A stretch of DNA of 47,278 nt, from the NCBI GenBank assembly GCA_030765125.1, contig JAVCDD010000358.1, positions 1 through 47,278 on the forward strand, read 5' to 3'. Origin of the DNA: Candidatus Hatepunaea meridiana (GTDB taxonomy: Bacteria > Electryoneota > AABM5-125-24 > Hatepunaeales > Hatepunaeaceae). The notes under the pieces are model-generated. The model searched no databases and was not told where the DNA came from. It saw only the letters and a list, made by a program, of their open reading frames with translations. Below are positions 19,159-28,577 of the stretch, piece after piece (the stretch's first letter is position 1; every line of letters begins with the position of its first letter). The position numbers and the translations under genes are program-made.

Positions 19159-20187
19159 ATGTCTATGCGTCGGTATATATGGGCAGTTTTCTTAATCACT
19201 CTCTTTACACTGACAGGTTGTAATTGGGATCCACCACATGATAACGTTTTCGACCCGGGCAATCCCAATTACAAGCCGTTAGGAAGCCTCTACATTAAGG
19301 TGTTAACCTATTGGCCGCCACAACGACCTATCGGTGACGCTACAGTTTGGCTTCCTGAATTGGGCAGACTTCGCTGTACAGATTCGAAAGGCGAAGTGTC
19401 TTTCAGCGAACTGCCTGAAGGTGAATGGTGGGTGATTGCCTATCGAGACATCATACCGGATACTGCTTATGCCCGTGATTCAATCAGGGTTACAATCAAC
19501 CAGGCGATGCAGACTCACGATAGTCTGCGCCTGGATGCTTTGCCTTTTTTTAGAAACGTCAGAGTGAACTCGAAAACCGTAGTAGACAGAGATAACCAGG
19601 GTAACGTTTATAAGAATGTTTATGCTATCTTGACTGCTCAAGCTGATGATCCGGACGGAATTGGAGATATAGAAAGAATCGAATGGAGATTGCTGAATCT
19701 GATGGAAGGTACATTGGATTTTAAAAGGGATTCCATTTATTGGCAAGTTGAAATACCATCGGAGGATTTTCCAGGCGGTGATCTGATTAATACTTTGACG
19801 TTGCCGTTCACATTTGAAGCCTATGATAATTTAGGAAATTCGTCGCAATCAATAACAACTTTAGCACGTGTTATAACAGATGTCCCTGTGTTAAGATCCG
19901 TTACGCCGGCAGTACGGCAACCAATCTTACGATGGCTTTTCTATTGGAATCATCCTTTCCGTAATACCGATTCCTTTTCTTATCTTGTTAGAATACTGAG
20001 TACCGACGCAGAACCGGAACTGGTTTACCAAAGGTATATAAGCGCTACACCGGAAGCAGGTTACGAGGAAGAGCATCTTGTTGAAGAACCTTTAACGTTC
20101 GGATCTTCTTACCTCTGGGAAGTATGGGTAATTGATCTATTTGGGAATCATTCGATTTCACTACGCCCGGGGTTTACAGTTGAGTAA
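19159..20187 (+). CDS. Predicted lipoprotein with carboxypeptidase regulatory-like and Ig-like regions
   Basis: The ATG at 19159 has ggag five to six bases upstream. The 342-residue product opens with a lipoprotein signal (WAVFLITLFTLTGC; lipidated Cys at about residue 21). Residues about 40-125 look like a small beta-sandwich with turns such as GDATVWLPELG and GEVSFSELPEGEW, as in carboxypeptidase regulatory-like domains. The rest has fibronectin/Ig-like strands (LRSVTPAVRQPILRW, SYLWEVWVIDLFGN). It is probably anchored in the outer membrane or periplasmic leaflet. No enzymatic motif is seen. It is separated from the next gene, a sigma54 activator, by only three bases, so the two are likely co-transcribed and it may act with the signalling genes. 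Confidence 0.75.
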   Translation: MSMRRYIWAVFLITLFTLTGCNWDPPHDNVFDPGNPNYKPLGSLYIKVLTYWPPQRPIGDATVWLPELGRLRCTDSKGEVSFSELPEGEWWVIAYRDIIPDTAYARDSIRVTINQAMQTHDSLRLDALPFFRNVRVNSKTVVDRDNQGNVYKNVYAILTAQADDPDGIGDIERIEWRLLNLMEGTLDFKRDSIYWQVEIPSEDFPGGDLINTLTLPFTFEAYDNLGNSSQSITTLARVITDVPVLRSVTPAVRQPILRWLFYWNHPFRNTDSFSYLVRILSTDAEPELVYQRYISATPEAGYEEEHLVEEPLTFGSSYLWEVWVIDLFGNHSISLRPGFTVE

Positions 20188-20190
20188 AAT

Positions 20191-21636
20191 ATGACATTAC
20201 AATTAACTACAGTTACTAAATCAGATATTGGTTCTCATCATAAGGATATAGTTCTACTGCTTGAAACCGTTCTTAAACTGGCGGTTGAGATGATGAAGGC
20301 TGACAGTGGCATTATTTTACTGCGCGAAGGTGATAATCTTAGTACTATGGCAGCGCATAATATTCCAACAGAAAGCGCGGACAAACTGACAGAACTTTCA
20401 TCGCGAGCGGTCAATAAGGTGTTGTCATCTGGAGCTCCTCTGCTTACTCATGATGCCCAGGTTGATCCAAGGTTTGGCGAAGCAGAAAGTATTATTATGC
20501 ATCAGATCACATCTATCATTTGTGTTCCTATGTACTTCGAGGACGATGTAATCGGGGTTATTTATCTTGACAGTCGACGCGATCGCCAACATTTCACCGA
20601 AGACAATTTTAATTTCGTTAACACTTTCGCTCGGATGGCTGCTATCGCCGTTGATTACGCTCGCAACTATAGCAAACTGTATCGAGAGAAACTGCTGCTG
20701 TATGATCAAATACAATCTTCACTACGGTTTGAAGACATTATCGGTAAAAGTCCAAAGATGCAGGATATTTTCAAGCTGATGCACCGGGTAATGAATTCTG
20801 ATATTACTGTTCTATTGGAAGGAGAAAGCGGTACCGGCAAGGAGTTAGTCGCAAAAGCGCTTCATTTTAATGGTCCCCGGCGTGATAAACCGTTTGTGGC
20901 TCAGTTCTGCGGGAATTTAGCAGAGTCACTGTTAGAAAGTGAATTGTTTGGTCACAAGAAAGGTTCCTTTACCGGCGCTATCGCAGATAAGAAAGGTTTA
21001 TTTGAAATTGCTGACGGGGGTACGTTCTTCCTTGATGAAATAGCAGACATCAGTCCAACCATCCAGACCAAATTGCTGCGAGTCGTTCAGGAAGGTGAGA
21101 TTCGCAGAGTTGGTGATACAGTATCACAGAAGGTGAATGTCAGGATAATCTCTGCTACTAACAAGAACCTTAAAGATGAAGTTGATGCAGGTAATTTCCG
21201 CGAAGACCTCTTCTATCGTTTGAACGTAATTACTATCCGTCTGCCGGCTTTGAACGAACGTATTGGTGACATCCCTTTGCTGGTTAATCACTATCTGAAG
21301 ATGTTTTCAGATATAAACAATGTTCCAGTTAAAAAGATATCACCGAAAGCTATGGAAATATTGTCAAATTATCATTGGCCCGGCAACGTACGAGAGTTGT
21401 TAAATACGATTGAGCGCGCAGTTATCCTCGCTGAAGGTGAAATCATTAACGCTGATGACCTTTTTATCCCAGATTCTGAAAAACTTGCTACAGGTCGCAA
21501 AACACTTAAAGAGCATGAAAAGGAATTAGTCCTGAAGACACTTGAAGATTACGGAAATAATAAAACGAAAACTGCTGAGCTTCTGGGTGTCTCGCTTCGG
21601 TGGCTGCATTATAAGCTGAACGAATGGAAGAAGTAA
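20191..21636 (+). CDS. Sigma54-dependent transcriptional activator with N-terminal GAF domain
   Basis: The 481-residue product has a GAF sensor domain (~15-165), a central AAA+ domain (~185-410) with Walker A GESGTGKE (~211), the sigma54-contacting loop as GSFTGA (~257, a common variant of GAFTGA), Walker B (GGTFFLDEI), and an Arg-finger region (FREDLFYRLNV). A Fis-type helix-turn-helix closes the protein (TAELLGVSLRWLHYKLNEW). It should activate sigma54-holoenzyme promoters in response to a small ligand or redox/gas signal bound by GAF; there is no receiver domain, so no partner histidine kinase is implied. The stop overlaps the next start by 13 bases, coupling it to a Ser/Thr kinase. Targets are unknown: no convincing GG-N10-GC promoter was found in the window by eye. 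Confidence 0.93.
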   Translation: MTLQLTTVTKSDIGSHHKDIVLLLETVLKLAVEMMKADSGIILLREGDNLSTMAAHNIPTESADKLTELSSRAVNKVLSSGAPLLTHDAQVDPRFGEAESIIMHQITSIICVPMYFEDDVIGVIYLDSRRDRQHFTEDNFNFVNTFARMAAIAVDYARNYSKLYREKLLLYDQIQSSLRFEDIIGKSPKMQDIFKLMHRVMNSDITVLLEGESGTGKELVAKALHFNGPRRDKPFVAQFCGNLAESLLESELFGHKKGSFTGAIADKKGLFEIADGGTFFLDEIADISPTIQTKLLRVVQEGEIRRVGDTVSQKVNVRIISATNKNLKDEVDAGNFREDLFYRLNVITIRLPALNERIGDIPLLVNHYLKMFSDINNVPVKKISPKAMEILSNYHWPGNVRELLNTIERAVILAEGEIINADDLFIPDSEKLATGRKTLKEHEKELVLKTLEDYGNNKTKTAELLGVSLRWLHYKLNEWKK

Positions 21637-23345
21637 GCAAAATTGGATCATATCGGATTGATGCTGAAATTGTAAAAAGCAGTATCTGTACCGTTTATCG
21701 CGCTTATGAAGAGAGCCTTAATCGTCCGGTTCTGATAAAAAAACTCCACCCGCAAATGGCGCGAGAGGAAGATGTTAGAAACCGTTTTAAACGCGAGGCA
21801 CAGGCATGCGCTAAAGTCATTCATCCGAATATTGTTAGCGTCTACGGTTATTACGCTGATCCTGAATTGACGATGTTAGCGCTTGAGTTCGTTGAAGGCT
21901 TTTCACTTGGCGAGCTAATCAATATACATAACCATCTCAATTGGCGTTTGACAATAGTATTACTATCCGGTGTTCTGAATGGTCTTGCTTATGCACACTC
22001 CAAAGGTGTTATCCACCGTGATATTAAACCTGATAATATCCTTGTTTCCAAAGATGGACAAGTAAAAATATCCGATTTCGGGCTTGCAACATTAGAGGAT
22101 TCACCCCAACTTACACGGCAGGGGATGGTTGTCGGCACACCGGCGTATATGCCGCCGGAACAAATTAGCGGTGGCAAGATTGATCAGCGAAGCGATCTCT
22201 TTTCGCTGGGTGCGACTTTTTACGAAGTGTTGACTGGAATGTCTCCTTTTTACGCTGATAATTTTTCCGAATTAATGAACAATGTCTTGAAAGCTCATCC
22301 TCAAAAGCCTTCATCTATAATCCCTGAAATACCCCCCGAAGTTGATCAGATCATACTTCGACTCATCGAAAAACAGCCCACCAAACGTTATGCAACCGCA
22401 GATCAGGCGCTTCTGGACGTTCAAAACCTCGCCGTCCAGAAAGAGATATCCTTAAAGCCGGAGAGCATTCGAGATAGTATAAGAGGTTCGGACAATGATA
22501 CCGGAGTTGCTAAAAGACACACAACAAGCACTCCGCGTCCTGCACCCAAACAGCAGCGTCGCTTACCGATCCGAACGTTTGCAGTATTTGGATTAATTAT
22601 AGTTATCGGAGCGATATTACTATTAGACCCATTAAACTATTTCAATAACACAACTCTTGAATTACCGAGTGATACGACACTAATTGCAAAAGATACTATC
22701 ATGACTACGATAAAACAAACAGTAGTCACTCCGGAAACACTATCTGATGTCGTTTCGATTACACCAATAATATTAGAAAAGCAAAGCAATAAAAGAGTAG
22801 GCAAGGAGAGCAAAACCTCCGAAAATACAATTGATGAAGTAAATAAAGAAAAACCTCATTCTGCCAAAATAACGGAGGAGATCGAACAATCTGCTCTCGG
22901 ACGTCTGTCCATAACTTGTGATCCTTGGGCAATTGTAACTATTGATAATAAATCCATTGGGGAGACCCATAGAAACAAACAGATTGAACTTTCGCCGGGT
23001 GAACACCAGATCGTTTTCGCTAACGATCAGTTTCCAGCTCCAGTAGTTGAAACAGTAACTATACATAGTGATCGTGAACAAACCCTGAAAGTGGATCTTT
23101 GGTCGTACTTTGCTGTTATTAAAATCAAGAAAGTGGATCCGTGGGCTAAAATTTATTCAAACGGGAAATACATTGGTGAAACCCCTTATGGTAAACCAAT
23201 AATTCTCCCTTATGGAATATATAAGATAGAACTAAGAAATCCGGAATACGAAATATGGCGCAAGACTATTGATGTAAAGAAGGGTGATCCTCCGGTGGAA
23301 ATATCCGCTGCGCTTGTGCTTATTGAGAGCGTCAACAGAAAGTAA
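21624..23345 (+). CDS. Transmembrane Ser/Thr protein kinase with two PEGA domains
   Basis: The 573-residue product has a Hanks-type kinase domain (~5-270) with the ATP-binding Lys (VLIKKLHPQ), catalytic loop HRDIKPDN (~131), DFG (~150) and APE-like PPEQ segment. A linker follows, then one membrane helix (FAVFGLIIVIGAILLL, ~319-334), a Lys/Glu-rich stretch and two PEGA domains (~426-480, GRLSITCDPWAIVTIDNK; ~497-560, KVDPWAKIYSNGKYIGETP). The kinase is cytoplasmic and the PEGA part periplasmic, where such domains often bind envelope or surface structures. Its start overlaps the end of the activator gene by 13 bases, suggesting translational coupling and that the kinase phosphorylates the activator or works on the same pathway (inference). 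Confidence 0.93.
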   Translation: MEEVSKIGSYRIDAEIVKSSICTVYRAYEESLNRPVLIKKLHPQMAREEDVRNRFKREAQACAKVIHPNIVSVYGYYADPELTMLALEFVEGFSLGELINIHNHLNWRLTIVLLSGVLNGLAYAHSKGVIHRDIKPDNILVSKDGQVKISDFGLATLEDSPQLTRQGMVVGTPAYMPPEQISGGKIDQRSDLFSLGATFYEVLTGMSPFYADNFSELMNNVLKAHPQKPSSIIPEIPPEVDQIILRLIEKQPTKRYATADQALLDVQNLAVQKEISLKPESIRDSIRGSDNDTGVAKRHTTSTPRPAPKQQRRLPIRTFAVFGLIIVIGAILLLDPLNYFNNTTLELPSDTTLIAKDTIMTTIKQTVVTPETLSDVVSITPIILEKQSNKRVGKESKTSENTIDEVNKEKPHSAKITEEIEQSALGRLSITCDPWAIVTIDNKSIGETHRNKQIELSPGEHQIVFANDQFPAPVVETVTIHSDREQTLKVDLWSYFAVIKIKKVDPWAKIYSNGKYIGETPYGKPIILPYGIYKIELRNPEYEIWRKTIDVKKGDPPVEISAALVLIESVNRK

Positions 23346-23494
23346 GTGCGCTGTCGTTGCTATCACCTGACAGCCTTTACCACTACAAAGGGTACGAGAA
23401 GATGCGTTTCTATTAGGATTCATCCCGAAGCTTCGGAATTGGGAACCTTCGAGGAATGCATTTTCTTCGTGTTCTTCGAGGTGAAATTTTCTAA

Positions 23495-24175
23495 TTGGAT
23501 TATGACTTAGTGAACCTGTTTCGTACAATAAAACTAACGGCAAGCTCGCTGGTGTTCCCGCTTTACTGTCCTGCATGTGGGAAAATATGGTATAATGGGA
23601 CTGGTTGGATATGTCCGAATTGCTGGGATACGCTTTCTCCACCTGGCAGAGGAACATGGTATCATATAAGATCGCTCAAAGGAAAAGTACTTGTTGCATT
23701 TCAGTATAGCGAGATAACACGTAATCTTGTCCATTATTTGAAGTTCTACGGCAGAGTGGATATTGCATCAGAAAGTGGTAAGTGGGCTGTTGGACGTCTG
23801 AAGGATGAGTTGTCAGGGATTCATCTCAAAGGAATTGTACCTGTTCCACTCCATCCGGTTCGCGTGCGAGAGCGTGGTTATGATCAGAACCTTATCATTG
23901 CTCATTCGGTAGCTGATCAGCTTGAACTTCCTGTATTCGACAACATAATTAAAAGGATCAGAAATACACCGCCTCAATCAAGGTTATCCGATAACGAGAG
24001 ACGACGAAATATAAGTGATGCATTTGCTCCGGAGAAGGAGTCGATATCCTTAAAGCAGGGAACATTATTATTAGTAGATGATGTCATCCATACCGGCGCT
24101 ACTGTACTCGGCTGCATTAAAGCCATTAGAAAGGCTGGTTTCAGGGATGTTATGGTATTGGCAGTTTTTGGGTGA
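23495..24175 (+). CDS. ComF family phosphoribosyltransferase-like protein
   Basis: The 226-residue product has an N-terminal four-Cys zinc ribbon (CPACG ... CPNCW) and a C-terminal PRTase fold with the family signatures VPVPLHPVRVRERGYDQN and the PRPP loop LLVDDVIHTGATV. ComF proteins are needed for DNA uptake in competent bacteria; in others the role is unknown. No other competence gene is nearby. The start is not certain: a TTG at 23495 lies about 10 bases after gaggtg, and a GTG at 23510 is also in frame. The preceding 150 bases carry weak hairpins (gctgtc/gacagc around 23350 and the ccgaagcttcgg palindrome at 23425-23436). Confidence 0.9.
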   Translation: MDYDLVNLFRTIKLTASSLVFPLYCPACGKIWYNGTGWICPNCWDTLSPPGRGTWYHIRSLKGKVLVAFQYSEITRNLVHYLKFYGRVDIASESGKWAVGRLKDELSGIHLKGIVPVPLHPVRVRERGYDQNLIIAHSVADQLELPVFDNIIKRIRNTPPQSRLSDNERRRNISDAFAPEKESISLKQGTLLLVDDVIHTGATVLGCIKAIRKAGFRDVMVLAVFG

Positions 24176-24257
24176 TTTGCTCCTGAAGCGTGTGCCTCCG
24201 CGCGCGCGATGTTTCTCAGACGGGAACGCCTGCGCTACTATTAATAAAATCTGTATA

Positions 24258-24305
24258 ATCTGCGTAATCCGCAGATAAAACAAACACGCGACAAGAGTGT
24301 CGCGT
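24258..24305. repeat. Two adjacent hairpins: 'ctgcg-cgcag' and 'acgcgaca-agag-tgtcgcgt'
   Basis: The first stem is atctgcg / cgcagat at 24258-24264 and 24270-24276; the second is acgcgaca / tgtcgcgt at 24286-24293 and 24298-24305 with an agag loop. These are the same two motifs, in a different arrangement, as in the repeat at 17607-17702. The element ends about 20 bases before the GAF/HD-GYP start and has no T run on the + strand, so it is less likely to be a terminator here. Confidence 0.65.
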
Positions 24306-24326
24306 CTACTATAAACCCGATTATTA

Positions 24327-26012
24327 ATGACTCAGGAAAAAGAAAAGGAATCCAATATTAAACTATCATCGGACCGGCAGATTAATGCTCTGCTTAATGA
24401 TATGGTAGGCCGTCTTAAGGAATACACTGAAGATCAGGTACAGCATATTAATAAGCTGGCTAAGATAGGCGTAGCACTTTCTTCAACTCGAAATCTCGAT
24501 GTTCTTCTTGAAATGATACTTGATGAGGCGCGTGCTTTTACGCGTTGCGACGCCGGTACGCTTTATCTGATTAATGAAGAAGAACAAACAGCAAAACATA
24601 CTATAATTCAGACAGAATCAACGGGTACACGGATGGGTGGAGCTTCAGGTAATCCAATCAATTGGCCCCCTGTATCACTTATTGTAGATGGTAAACCCAA
24701 CAACTCGAATGTATGTGCTTATGTGGCAAATTCCGGTAAAATGGTTAATATTCCTGATGTCTATGAAGTTGATGGTTTCGATTTCCAGGGACCTCGCAAG
24801 TTCGATAAGGATACGGGTTATCGCACCAAGTCGATGATGGTCTTTCCCATGCTCAATCATGAAGGTACGATTATTGGCGTAATGCAGCTTATCAATGCTC
24901 TGGATTCGGTGACTGGTGAGACCATTCCATTCGCACCGGAGTTTGAAGAACTATCAGAGGCATTAGCTTCGCAAGCTGCGGTCGCCATCACCAATGCTCA
25001 ACTTATTCATGACCTGGAAAACCTGTTTGAATCTTTCATCCAGACCATTGCCACCGCGATTGATGAAAAATCACCATATACCGGCGGTCACATTGAGCGT
25101 GTCGCCAATTTGACGATGGAAATTGCTCACCGAATCAACGATGCAACGACAGGTAAATATGCGGATACTCACTTTTCCGATGATGAATTAACTGAACTGC
25201 GTCTTGCAGCTTGGTTGCACGACACAGGCAAGATCACCACGCCGGAGTATGTAGTTGATAAACAAACCAAGTTGGAAACAATTTTTGATCGTATGGAGCT
25301 TGTGCGGATGCGTTTTCAACTGGCAATTGCGAATGAACAGACCAAGATTGCTGATGCAAAGGCGCAATTATCAAAAGAATGTCAATCAGACTCAGAGACG
25401 GAAAAAACTCTTAAGGAAGCTGAAACCCAGACACGAGAACTGCTTGAGGATTATGAGTTTGTTGAAGGTTGCAATGAAACCCAGGAGTTTGTACGTGATG
25501 AAACGATTGACAGGTTACGGAAAATATCAGAGATGACAGTTGAAACATCAGTCGGTAAGGAAAACCTCCTGTTATTTGATGAACTGCATAATTTGGAAAT
25601 CAGAAAAGGTAACCTGACCAAAGATGAACGTAAGAAAATAGAAAACCACGTTGTCGTTACCAGGAAAATGCTTGAGAAGGTTCCATTCCCTAAAAAGATA
25701 AGAAATGTTCCGTTTCTTGCTGGGGCTCATCACGAAAAACTTAGTGGCAAGGGTTATCCGGATGGTCTTAAAGGTGACGAAATTCCACTACAAGCCCGGA
25801 TACTGACTCTGGCGGATGTTTTCGAAGCCCTGACCGCTGCTGACAGACCATATAAACCTTCCAAGAAAATGTCGGCTGTACTGAAGATTATAGGCTTTAT
25901 GATAAAAGATAGTGAGTTGGATCCGGATCTCGCGCAGTTTTTCCTTGATGAGAAAATGCACATTGAGTATGCCAGGAAGCATATGAAACCTTCATTGCTT
26001 GATGTAGAATAA
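24327..26012 (+). CDS. GAF domain HD-GYP cyclic-di-GMP phosphodiesterase
   Basis: The 561-residue product has a GAF sensor domain (~40-225) followed by an HD-GYP domain (~235-540). The metal and substrate motifs look intact: GHIERV, HDTGK, NHVVVTRKML, HHEKLSGKGYPDGL and ADVFEALTA. It should hydrolyse cyclic-di-GMP under control of a GAF-bound signal. Between HDTGK and the next metal His there is a charged, helical insert of about 110 residues; similar inserts occur in a known subfamily of GAF-HD proteins. It has no membrane segment. A second, degenerate HD-GYP gene lies at 33833. The start codon has no clear Shine-Dalgarno. The upstream repeat separates it from the ComF gene, so it may have its own promoter. 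Confidence 0.9.
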   Translation: MTQEKEKESNIKLSSDRQINALLNDMVGRLKEYTEDQVQHINKLAKIGVALSSTRNLDVLLEMILDEARAFTRCDAGTLYLINEEEQTAKHTIIQTESTGTRMGGASGNPINWPPVSLIVDGKPNNSNVCAYVANSGKMVNIPDVYEVDGFDFQGPRKFDKDTGYRTKSMMVFPMLNHEGTIIGVMQLINALDSVTGETIPFAPEFEELSEALASQAAVAITNAQLIHDLENLFESFIQTIATAIDEKSPYTGGHIERVANLTMEIAHRINDATTGKYADTHFSDDELTELRLAAWLHDTGKITTPEYVVDKQTKLETIFDRMELVRMRFQLAIANEQTKIADAKAQLSKECQSDSETEKTLKEAETQTRELLEDYEFVEGCNETQEFVRDETIDRLRKISEMTVETSVGKENLLLFDELHNLEIRKGNLTKDERKKIENHVVVTRKMLEKVPFPKKIRNVPFLAGAHHEKLSGKGYPDGLKGDEIPLQARILTLADVFEALTAADRPYKPSKKMSAVLKIIGFMIKDSELDPDLAQFFLDEKMHIEYARKHMKPSLLDVE

Positions 26013-26014
26013 GT

Positions 26015-26106
26015 GTTCAGAGTTCAATCTTCAGATTGCTTTTCCCGTGATTCTGACAAGTTATTATTTTTTCAAACGCTAACACACTAAAGTGCGAACT
26101 CTGAAC
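26015..26106. repeat. TTCAGAGT family repeat, copy C
   Basis: The arm gttcagagttc (26015-26025) pairs exactly with gaactctgaac (26096-26106). The interior is diverged and AT-rich. It starts right after the HD-GYP stop and ends 20 bases before the prmC start, so the right arm immediately precedes the prmC ribosome-binding site (aaggga). The sequence after the right arm (tctatttttcaaggga) resembles that after copy A (ttatttgaaaggga), so the conserved unit may extend beyond the arms. Confidence 0.7.
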
Positions 26107-26126
26107 TCTATTTTTCAAGGGAACTT

Positions 26127-27017
26127 ATGCAATTAAGTGCTAATTCTATCGGCGCAGCTCTTCTGGCTGGTGAACAACGACTTAGAAATGCACATATCAT
26201 CCGACCGCGACGGCATACTGAATTGCTATTGGAAGCGGCGCTTGATCTTGATCGCACACAGCTATATCTTCACACGAACGAAAGAATTAATATGCGGCAA
26301 ATGGAGCATTTTCAGTCGCTGCTGACAAGACGCGAAGCTGGGGAGCCTGTTCAGTATATTGTCGGATGGGCACCTTTCTATGGCAGAAAATTCCACATCG
26401 GCAAAGGTGTGTTTATTCCCCGTTTCGAGACGGAGTTGCTGGTTGAACGTCTTCTTGAAAATATATTTATGGATAAAGGGGCAAAACAACCGGTTGAAAT
26501 ATTAGACCTCTGTTGTGGTAGTGGTGTGATAGGATTGACCGCCATCGCTGAAATTGCTAATGCCAGCGTTACGCTAATTGATATATCTGAAGCAGCAATT
26601 GAATACTGCAGTCTAAACGCTGAAACTTTACGTATTAATGATCGCACAACCATTATCAACCGAGATGTTCTTGATGAATTTCCGAAAAGCTGGCAGGGAA
26701 AATTTCACTATGTACTCTTGAATCCACCATATATTCCACTTGCCGATGTCGATGATCTACCCATAGACGTTCGCGAAGGTGAACCTCATAAAGCTCTAAC
26801 TGATTTCGATGATGGGCTGAGATTTTATCGGCGCGGAGTGCAAAATATACCTCAGGTTATGACCACAGATGGCGCATTGTTAGTTGAATGTGGTGATAAC
26901 GCTGCTGGTAAAGTCAGGGAAATACTATCGGAAGGATTCTCCAATCTTATCACAACGAAGGATCTGGAAGGGATTGAACGAGTGGTTGAAGGAACGCGTA
27001 AATATTGCACAGAGTAA
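26127..27017 (+). CDS. prmC: Peptide chain release factor N5-glutamine methyltransferase
   Basis: The 296-residue product has the PrmC/HemK layout. A helical N-terminal domain (~1-90) ends with GEPVQYIVGWAPFYGRKF. The SAM-binding Rossmann domain has ILDLCCGSGVIGL (motif I), an acidic end of strand 2 (TLIDIS) and the catalytic NPPY (LLNPPYIPLADVDDL), which positions the Gln side chain. It methylates the Gln of the GGQ motif in RF1/RF2 to promote termination. The aaggga Shine-Dalgarno lies four bases before the ATG. In many genomes prmC follows prfA; here it does not, and it is flanked by intergenic repeats on both sides, so it is likely expressed alone. Confidence 0.95.
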   Translation: MQLSANSIGAALLAGEQRLRNAHIIRPRRHTELLLEAALDLDRTQLYLHTNERINMRQMEHFQSLLTRREAGEPVQYIVGWAPFYGRKFHIGKGVFIPRFETELLVERLLENIFMDKGAKQPVEILDLCCGSGVIGLTAIAEIANASVTLIDISEAAIEYCSLNAETLRINDRTTIINRDVLDEFPKSWQGKFHYVLLNPPYIPLADVDDLPIDVREGEPHKALTDFDDGLRFYRRGVQNIPQVMTTDGALLVECGDNAAGKVREILSEGFSNLITTKDLEGIERVVEGTRKYCTE

Positions 27018-27018
27018 C

Positions 27019-27099
27019 CCGCTGGCAGACGCCCTCGTCTGCCAGCATGGAACAGTAATAGCAAATACTTAACTGTCAGACGAGGGCATCTGCCAGCGG
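27019..27099. repeat. Inverted repeat of 'ccgctggcagacgccctcgtctg' type
   Basis: The arm 27019-27041 pairs with 27077-27099 with one mismatch in 23. The left arm also lies within an 11-bp perfect hairpin (gctggcagacg / cgtctgccagc, loop ccct, 27021-27046). It starts right after the prmC stop and may terminate it, although no T run follows. Similar but shorter hairpins with a G/C-rich stem and four-base loop occur at 45632-45649 and 46259-46278. Confidence 0.75.
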
Positions 27100-27116
27100 A
27101 TTAAATATACTTGATT

Positions 27117-28577
27117 ATGAAACAATATGGTAATATCATAATAAATGGCTTAGTTCTTCTAACATTAGCTTTTGCTGTTATAAACCTGACCTTCGCCGCA
27201 GATACGTTGAACCTTACACTCGATGATTGTTTCCGGTTAGCGCTTCGGGATAGTCCTGCGATGCAGAAAACCCGTCTGGATTCACTGGCGAGCGCCGGTG
27301 ATTGGCTAAGCGTCAGGGCTAAGCGGTTTCCTCAATTCAAATTATCTGGTGAAACGCCCAGTTTAAATGAGGCAGTTGATTACAGTATAGTATACAATCC
27401 TGATAATGAAAGAAATGAGTTCAGCCGGGTTTCGTCCGGAGATCAGCGCTGGCAGAGTCGCATTGAAATTGATAAAACACTGCCATGGGGCGCAACGTTT
27501 AATATTTCTACGGGGCTATATAAAAGTACTTGGTACAATGACCGAATTGGTTCTGGTGAGGATACTACCGAGTACTCTTTCCGCAGACGGTTTTCACTTT
27601 CACAGCCCTTGCTAGCAGGTAATCCTGTTGGTAGAGAATATAAGATCGGCAAAATTGCCTGGCAGAATAGTTTAATTAACTACGAACTTGAACACCGTCA
27701 GATTCGTTATCGCACCAGACAGCTTTTCTTTAACCTGGTTTCAGCTTCATCGGCATTAGATATTTCCAGTCGTGATCTTGAACAGGGAAAATCAGCGGGA
27801 GAGTTAGCGAGCAGAAAGCTTCAAGCCGGTTTGATTCCGGAAGTTGAATTGTTGCAGATTCAAGTCGATCTTGCACGCAGGGAGGGTAACTATCGTCAGT
27901 CCGAAGGGCGGGTCGAAGCTGCTGCTGACCGGTTAAAGAATGAATTGGGATTGCCTCTGGACCTGTATATTAATACTCATTGGTCAGCTCCGGTAGTTTA
28001 TCAGGATTTCCCGGATACCTTCAACACCAGCGGTGAAAGATTAGAACTAACAAGCGAAAAGCTCAATTTAGAACGAATCAAGCTCGATAATCGAGCAGCG
28101 GTTCTTTACGAGCGAATTCGTGCTTCCCTTGAGTTATATTATGATATGGAAACTCGACATAATGAATTAGACCTCCTTGATAAGCCTAATGATCGGAATT
28201 ACGGCGCAGTCCTGCATTTCGATCTGCCCCTTTTCGGCTTTGGATTTACACGAGGGCGAATCGAAAAATACCGGGCAAATCTTGCTCGTGCACAGATAAA
28301 TTATTCCATTCGGGAAGCGGAATTTGTCATCGAACTCAGAGAAGTAATACGAACGGTCAAAAGAACTGCCGAAAGAATCACAATCGCCGAGGCAGCGCTC
28401 AAGCTTTCAGAAAAGAGCTATGATATAACCACTGAACGTTTTGCAAATGGTGTAATCAATTCGCGCCAATTACTCGACTCACAATTAGACTTGACCCAAA
28501 CTCGCACTGATTTGCTGAATGCGCGTATTGACTATGAAATGGCATTAGCAAACCTGGAACGGATTGCGCCGAAATGA
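27117..28577 (+). CDS. TolC-family outer membrane efflux protein
   Basis: The ATG at 27117 is preferred over the in-frame TTG at 27111. The 486-residue product has a signal peptide (GLVLLTLAFAVINLTFAAD) and the duplicated helix-strand plan of outer membrane efflux proteins: LTLDDCFRLALRDSPAM at the start, beta strands around residues 95-165, and long coiled-coil helices (ASRKLQAGLIPEVELLQIQVDLARREG; later ITTERFANGVINSRQLLDSQLDL). It should form a trimeric channel through the outer membrane and periplasm for export of drugs, lipids or polypeptides. No inner-membrane RND pump or membrane-fusion gene is adjacent, so its partner is unknown. The repeat at 27019-27099 sits directly upstream. Confidence 0.9.
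   Translation: MKQYGNIIINGLVLLTLAFAVINLTFAADTLNLTLDDCFRLALRDSPAMQKTRLDSLASAGDWLSVRAKRFPQFKLSGETPSLNEAVDYSIVYNPDNERNEFSRVSSGDQRWQSRIEIDKTLPWGATFNISTGLYKSTWYNDRIGSGEDTTEYSFRRRFSLSQPLLAGNPVGREYKIGKIAWQNSLINYELEHRQIRYRTRQLFFNLVSASSALDISSRDLEQGKSAGELASRKLQAGLIPEVELLQIQVDLARREGNYRQSEGRVEAAADRLKNELGLPLDLYINTHWSAPVVYQDFPDTFNTSGERLELTSEKLNLERIKLDNRAAVLYERIRASLELYYDMETRHNELDLLDKPNDRNYGAVLHFDLPLFGFGFTRGRIEKYRANLARAQINYSIREAEFVIELREVIRTVKRTAERITIAEAALKLSEKSYDITTERFANGVINSRQLLDSQLDLTQTRTDLLNARIDYEMALANLERIAPK

Noticed and set aside
18829-19195. Short + strand frames between glycosyltransferase and lipoprotein genes
   Set aside because: They run through two inverted repeats and contain no recognisable protein pattern.
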